From Izemoplasma sp964435595 (lineage in GTDB: Bacteria > Bacillota_I > Bacilli_A > Izemoplasmatales > Izemoplasmataceae): a stretch of DNA of 41,845 bases. The first letter of the stretch is position 1; each line of letters starts with the position of its first letter. Where the stretch lies: positions 1 through 41,845 of the forward strand of contig CAYSZV010000019.1 in assembly GCA_964435595.1 (NCBI GenBank). Reading direction: 5' to 3'. The notes beneath the pieces were generated by a model. That model saw only the letters and a list, made by a program, of their open reading frames with translations. It was not told the origin of the DNA and searched no databases. Below are positions 38,725 to 41,845 of the stretch, in pieces. A program made the translations under genes and the position numbers.

Positions 38725-40559
38725 TGGATTTAGTATATCTAATATTAAATTTAACAATTGCTAGTGCAGTACCGTTAGCTATCGTTGCACTTGGTGGATT
38801 ATTCAGTGAACGTTCTGGTGTGATTAACATCGCTTTAGAGGGTATTATGCTTGTTAGTTCCTTTATTGGAGTTATTGTAATTTCAAACTTGGAAGAAATC
38901 ACCTTCAAAGAAGCATATTTTGATACTGATCAATCAGCTGAATTTATGCTTACTTATGAGTATGATTATTATGATGATTCAGATAAATACATGGAAATAA
39001 TGAGTGACTTTGAAGTCGAAAGAGATAACCTAGCTAGTCTAGAAAATTCTTTTAATTCTTATACATGGTATCAAAATCTAAGTGTCTTTAATAAAAACTT
39101 AGTTGATAATGAAATTGATGATGTCATAGATGAATTCTCTTATGAAGAAGTAATGGAATATGGAACAACTGTAAGTGATTATATTGATGCGAATCTTACA
39201 CCGTTGATTACTTCTGTGAGTGGAGAAACCGTTGATGTACAAGCGTTTATTACAACATTATATGAATACACTGAAGTTTCTGAAAACTATGATCGCTTGT
39301 TGGTTAGAGTGATTTCTCAATCAGAGTTCGTTAGAGATGATGAAGGTGAGTTGGTAACAACCGAAGAAGGTGACTTACTAATGAAACCTGATTTCTTCAC
39401 AATTTATACAGAAAATCTAGGAGAAGGACCTGACACTGATTTGAAAGTTGTAGATCGTGTTGTCGTAGATGAATCTGGGAAAAAAACTGTTTACAAAGTA
39501 GTGTTAGATGAAGAAGATTCATTCTTTAATGGACTACGTTATAATGTTTCATTTAAGCCAAGAAAAGCATCGTTTGAAATCAAAGAGTTCTATATGGATG
39601 ATGAACCATTGGTGAAATTTAATTCAATGGCACTATGGGGTATGATTATTGCCATTGTTGCTGCAATTGGAACAATACTATATGGAATTTTACGAAAAGT
39701 GAAAATTGATTTCATTATATTAATTGGAGCAGTGATTACCTTAATTTCATTGACAGTAATGTTGATGCAGCTTCAACTCGAATGGAACATTCAATTGATG
39801 GCATTTGTTGGATTGATGGTTGGTGGATTAACAGGACTAATTTATTCTGCATTCCATGCCTATGCAAGTGTGAATATGAAAGCAAATCAAGTTATTAGTG
39901 GTACCGCATTGAATATGTTTGCCTTAGCGTTTACAGTATTCTTTGCAAGACAAATGTTTGGAGTGAAGAAAATTGATTTAACCAATAGTTATTTCATTTC
40001 CGAAATTCCTGTATTGTCTAAAATACCATTTATTGGTGAAGTGTTATTCTCAAGTACATACTTATCAACATTTGTAGTAGCAGGAATTTTCGTTATTGCA
40101 ATTATTGTTCTATATAAAACGCCGTTTGGACTCCGTTTGCGTGCCTGTGGTGAAAACCCACAAGCAGCAGATAGTCTTGGTATTAATGTATATAAAATGA
40201 GATATGCTGGAGTATTAATCAGTGGATTCTTCGCTGGTATTGGTGGGGTTGTATTCAGTCTTAGTTTCTCAAATAACTTTGATGGAACGGTAGCTGGATT
40301 TGGATTCTTGGCACTGGCTGTATTGATTTTCTCAGCTTGGAAGCCGACAAGAATTATTTACATTGCATTGTTCTTCGGATTTATGAGGGTACTAAGTACA
40401 ACCTATTCTTCCATTCCGATTATTCAAGATTTACAAGCAGATGCAAATCTATACAACACATTACCATATATCGCAACAATTGTAGTGCTTGCCTTTGTAT
40501 CTAAAAACTCACAAGCTCCTAGAGCTGCGGGTGAACCATACGATCCAGGTAAGAGATAA
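38724..40559 (+). CDS. nupC: Nucleoside ABC permease 2 with large extracytoplasmic insertion
   Basis: The gene encodes 611 residues, about twice the usual 310-320. Helices 1-2 and the conserved GGLFSERSGVINIALEGIML are normal. From about N55 to F299 a soluble, strongly acidic region is inserted (around FDTDQSAEFMLTYEYDYYDD, then SVFNKNLVDNEIDDVIDEFS). Three hydrophobic segments follow (about 303-323, 330-350, 357-378), and then the family sequence resumes (HAYASVNMKANQVISGTALN, FGLRLRACGENPQAADSLGI, FFAGIGGVVFSLSF, SAWKPTRIIYIALFFGF). The normal region between IMLV and KANQV is short, so this is an insertion and not a fusion at an end. The insertion probably faces outside, next to the BmpA docking site. 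ATG 38724 overlaps the nupB stop by one base. Confidence 0.9.
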   Translation: MDLVYLILNLTIASAVPLAIVALGGLFSERSGVINIALEGIMLVSSFIGVIVISNLEEITFKEAYFDTDQSAEFMLTYEYDYYDDSDKYMEIMSDFEVERDNLASLENSFNSYTWYQNLSVFNKNLVDNEIDDVIDEFSYEEVMEYGTTVSDYIDANLTPLITSVSGETVDVQAFITTLYEYTEVSENYDRLLVRVISQSEFVRDDEGELVTTEEGDLLMKPDFFTIYTENLGEGPDTDLKVVDRVVVDESGKKTVYKVVLDEEDSFFNGLRYNVSFKPRKASFEIKEFYMDDEPLVKFNSMALWGMIIAIVAAIGTILYGILRKVKIDFIILIGAVITLISLTVMLMQLQLEWNIQLMAFVGLMVGGLTGLIYSAFHAYASVNMKANQVISGTALNMFALAFTVFFARQMFGVKKIDLTNSYFISEIPVLSKIPFIGEVLFSSTYLSTFVVAGIFVIAIIVLYKTPFGLRLRACGENPQAADSLGINVYKMRYAGVLISGFFAGIGGVVFSLSFSNNFDGTVAGFGFLALAVLIFSAWKPTRIIYIALFFGFMRVLSTTYSSIPIIQDLQADANLYNTLPYIATIVVLAFVSKNSQAPRAAGEPYDPGKR

Positions 40560-40578
40560 CAATATTAAATTAATCTTA

Positions 40579-40616
40579 AAGGACACTCATATTTGTTGGG
40601 TGTCCTTGTTTTTTTT
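40579..40616 (+). terminator. Terminator of the nup operon
   Basis: AAGGACACTC (40579-40588) pairs with GGGTGTCCTT (40598-40607) with one G-U pair, followed by G and a long T-run. Confidence 0.85.
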
Positions 40617-40618
40617 AG

Positions 40619-40647
40619 TATAGTAGAGGTAGTTTTTACTATATAAT
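40619..40647 (+). promoter_or_regulatory. Promoter of the right-edge secreted protein with overlapping inverted repeat
   Basis: TATAAT (40642-40647) lies 18 bases before the ATG at 40666. TATAGTA (40619-40625) and TACTATA (40637-40643) form a 7-bp inverted repeat reaching into the -10, a possible operator. No clear -35. Confidence 0.4.
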
Positions 40648-40665
40648 TGTGAAAGGAGAACCTAT

Positions 40666-41845
40666 ATGAAACTTGTAAAAAGCAAAGTAATAATCGCCTA
40701 TTTGATTATGTTAGCTATGGTAGTAACGTCTGGTACGTTTGCTTTTTGGGCAACTTCAGTGGATGGAACTGAAGACATAATTAGTAGCCAAATGAATATA
40801 GGGGCTGGAAATACAGTGCAAACAATGGTATCTGTATCGACAGATAGCGAATCTCCTTCAGGATATCTTGTGCCAGTTGGACAAGCAGTAAACAGTGTTG
40901 GACTTGTAACAGAGAGTGTAGATTTTTTATACGAATTACTATGGACTGAATCCCAATCTGTCAGTCAAATTGGAACAGATAAAATTTATGGAACATTAGA
41001 ATCAAATATGACAATTGAAATTTATTCAAAAGATTCATCAGAAGCATTGGATAAAACAGAATATAAGCACATATATGATTTGGTTTATATTACATTAAGT
41101 GAAGATAATCCAGTTAGTCTTTTATTAAATGATACAAATGCAAAAGTGTTTGGATATAGTGTTGGACTATATGAACCTAGTAACGTAACAGATTACAATA
41201 TAATTAGTGAAAGCACAATTTATGTAAACTGTGATTTCACCATTGATACAAATATATTTGATTTACACTTAGATTTCACAACAATGTCTCAAGAAAAAGT
41301 ATTGATGACAGGAGTTGTTTCTCGTGATATAAGTGCGTGGACAACAGATGAGAATGCTCCGCTGACAACAACAGGATATACCCATGAAAAATATATATTC
41401 TTCCCAATCACGAAAGATGAATACACATTAACAGTACAAGCGAACTTAGAAGATATCGATTCAATCAGTGGTGGATACGGAATTTTATTTGACACATATT
41501 TTGAAGACGATGATTTTTCAAAAGACAATGGATACATTCTACAGTTTGATCGTGGATATGCAGATGGGGAAATGATTGTGAGAGCAAGAGAAGATGGCAG
41601 TGAGAGAAATCCTTTCTGGAGAGAGCAATCAAGAGATGCAAATCTTTTTCCAACGAAATACGAAGACCCTTCATGGTGGGTCGCAACGCATGAGTTTAAA
41701 ATAGTGGTGAGTAATGTTGATGATTCAACTAGACAAGCAGAGATTTTTTTAGACGGTAATTTATTAGGAGTTGCAACATATGAAGATGTTATTACGACAC
41801 AACAAACATATGTTGGGTTCCGACTCTGGGGTAACTCTAACACTA
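40666..41845 (+). CDS. Secreted protein with SipW-type signal peptide and C-terminal beta-sandwich-like domain (3' partial)
   Basis: The frame is open from ATG 40666 (GAAAGGAG 8 bases upstream) to the right edge of the window: 393 residues visible, no stop. The N-terminus AMVVTSGTFAFWATSVDGT followed by MNIGAG is a SipW-type signal. Residues about 35-200 parallel the whole of the 29462-30103 product (GYLVPVGQAVNS, LLWTESQSVSQIG, HIYDLVYITLSEDNP, AKVFGYSVGL). From about residue 220 a second domain begins (ISAWTTDENAPLTTTGYTHE, IFFPITKDEYTLTVQANLE, GYGILFDTYFEDDDFSKDNG, YVGFRLWGN), resembling concanavalin-like/DUF1080-type beta-sandwich sugar-binding modules. It is probably a cell-surface or matrix protein. 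The carbohydrate link is tentative. Confidence 0.75.
   Translation, partial: MKLVKSKVIIAYLIMLAMVVTSGTFAFWATSVDGTEDIISSQMNIGAGNTVQTMVSVSTDSESPSGYLVPVGQAVNSVGLVTESVDFLYELLWTESQSVSQIGTDKIYGTLESNMTIEIYSKDSSEALDKTEYKHIYDLVYITLSEDNPVSLLLNDTNAKVFGYSVGLYEPSNVTDYNIISESTIYVNCDFTIDTNIFDLHLDFTTMSQEKVLMTGVVSRDISAWTTDENAPLTTTGYTHEKYIFFPITKDEYTLTVQANLEDIDSISGGYGILFDTYFEDDDFSKDNGYILQFDRGYADGEMIVRAREDGSERNPFWREQSRDANLFPTKYEDPSWWVATHEFKIVVSNVDDSTRQAEIFLDGNLLGVATYEDVITTQQTYVGFRLWGNSNT

Noticed and set aside
41289..41843. 184-codon minus-strand frame at the right edge
   Set aside because: It lies opposite the open plus-strand SipW-type gene (40666 onward), which has a promoter, binding site, signal peptide and a paralog. 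The minus frame has none of these.
1..41845. tRNA or rRNA genes, CRISPR arrays, insertion sequences, prophage genes
   Set aside because: I looked for clover-leaf genes, spaced direct repeats, transposase motifs and phage-type genes and saw none. The region reads as ordinary chromosomal metabolic DNA.

Overview
The window comes from an AT-rich, monoderm, fermentative bacterium of the Firmicutes/Mycoplasmatota type. There are no outer-membrane genes, several lipoproteins carry Gram-positive style lipoboxes, and strong GGAGG/GAGGTG ribosome binding sites are common. Tryptophan is TGG, and at least one gene (12299-13315) ends at TGA just before a good terminator. The code is therefore standard, which excludes Mycoplasma/Spiroplasma and allows a wall-less or wall-reduced lineage such as Acholeplasma or Izemoplasma-like bacteria. 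That last assignment is inference from gene content, not proof.

Layout. 1-805: the 3' end of an unknown gene and a small membrane protein. 881-10228: one tightly packed eight-gene amino-acid fermentation operon (oraS, oraE, a MutL/GlmL-type reactivase, orr, alr, arcA, arcB, arcC). It joins the arginine deiminase pathway (arginine to ornithine, CO2, NH3 and ATP) to B12/PLP-dependent ornithine catabolism. 10266-13359: a large repeat-type lipoprotein and a polytopic membrane protein of unknown function. 13368-21167: an alpha-glucoside module with a LacI-type repressor, a 457-base regulatory region (consensus promoter, cre-like site, two repeats of the LacI-type operator, a short upstream ORF and a structured RNA candidate), two MalF/MalG-type permeases, a GH65 phosphorylase, a sugar-binding lipoprotein and beta-phosphoglucomutase. 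No ABC ATPase for this transporter is present. 21161-22111: a beta-lactamase-fold serine hydrolase on the minus strand.

22241-24264: a two-gene operon encoding a cobalamin-binding sensor with the W-x9-EH signature of CarH-type B12 photoreceptors, overlapping by 17 bases a GGDEF diguanylate cyclase. I regard this as the most novel system in the window: a candidate split B12 (light or cobalamin) receptor feeding cyclic-di-GMP. 24321-29318: small lipoprotein and membrane proteins, L-lactate permease, TypA/BipA and a VOC-fold protein. 29462-30103 and 40666-41845 (running off the right edge): two paralogous secreted proteins with SipW-type (TasA/camelysin-like) signal peptides, the second carrying an extra C-terminal domain. 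30384-33309: acyl-CoA dehydrogenase with EtfB and EtfA behind an elaborate regulatory region. 33401-34429: a short CNNM/CBS membrane protein. 34569-40559: a BmpA-type nucleoside-binding lipoprotein and a NupABC-type ABC transporter whose second permease has a roughly 245-residue acidic insertion.

Together the genes describe a heterotroph living on arginine/ornithine, alpha-glucosides, lactate and nucleosides. It uses B12 both catalytically (OraE) and probably as a sensory cofactor (22289-23290). Most transcription units end in clear intrinsic terminators. Many promoters have the extended -10 form TGnTATAAT with very short leaders. All functional names rest on motif and sequence recognition by eye; no database search was run.
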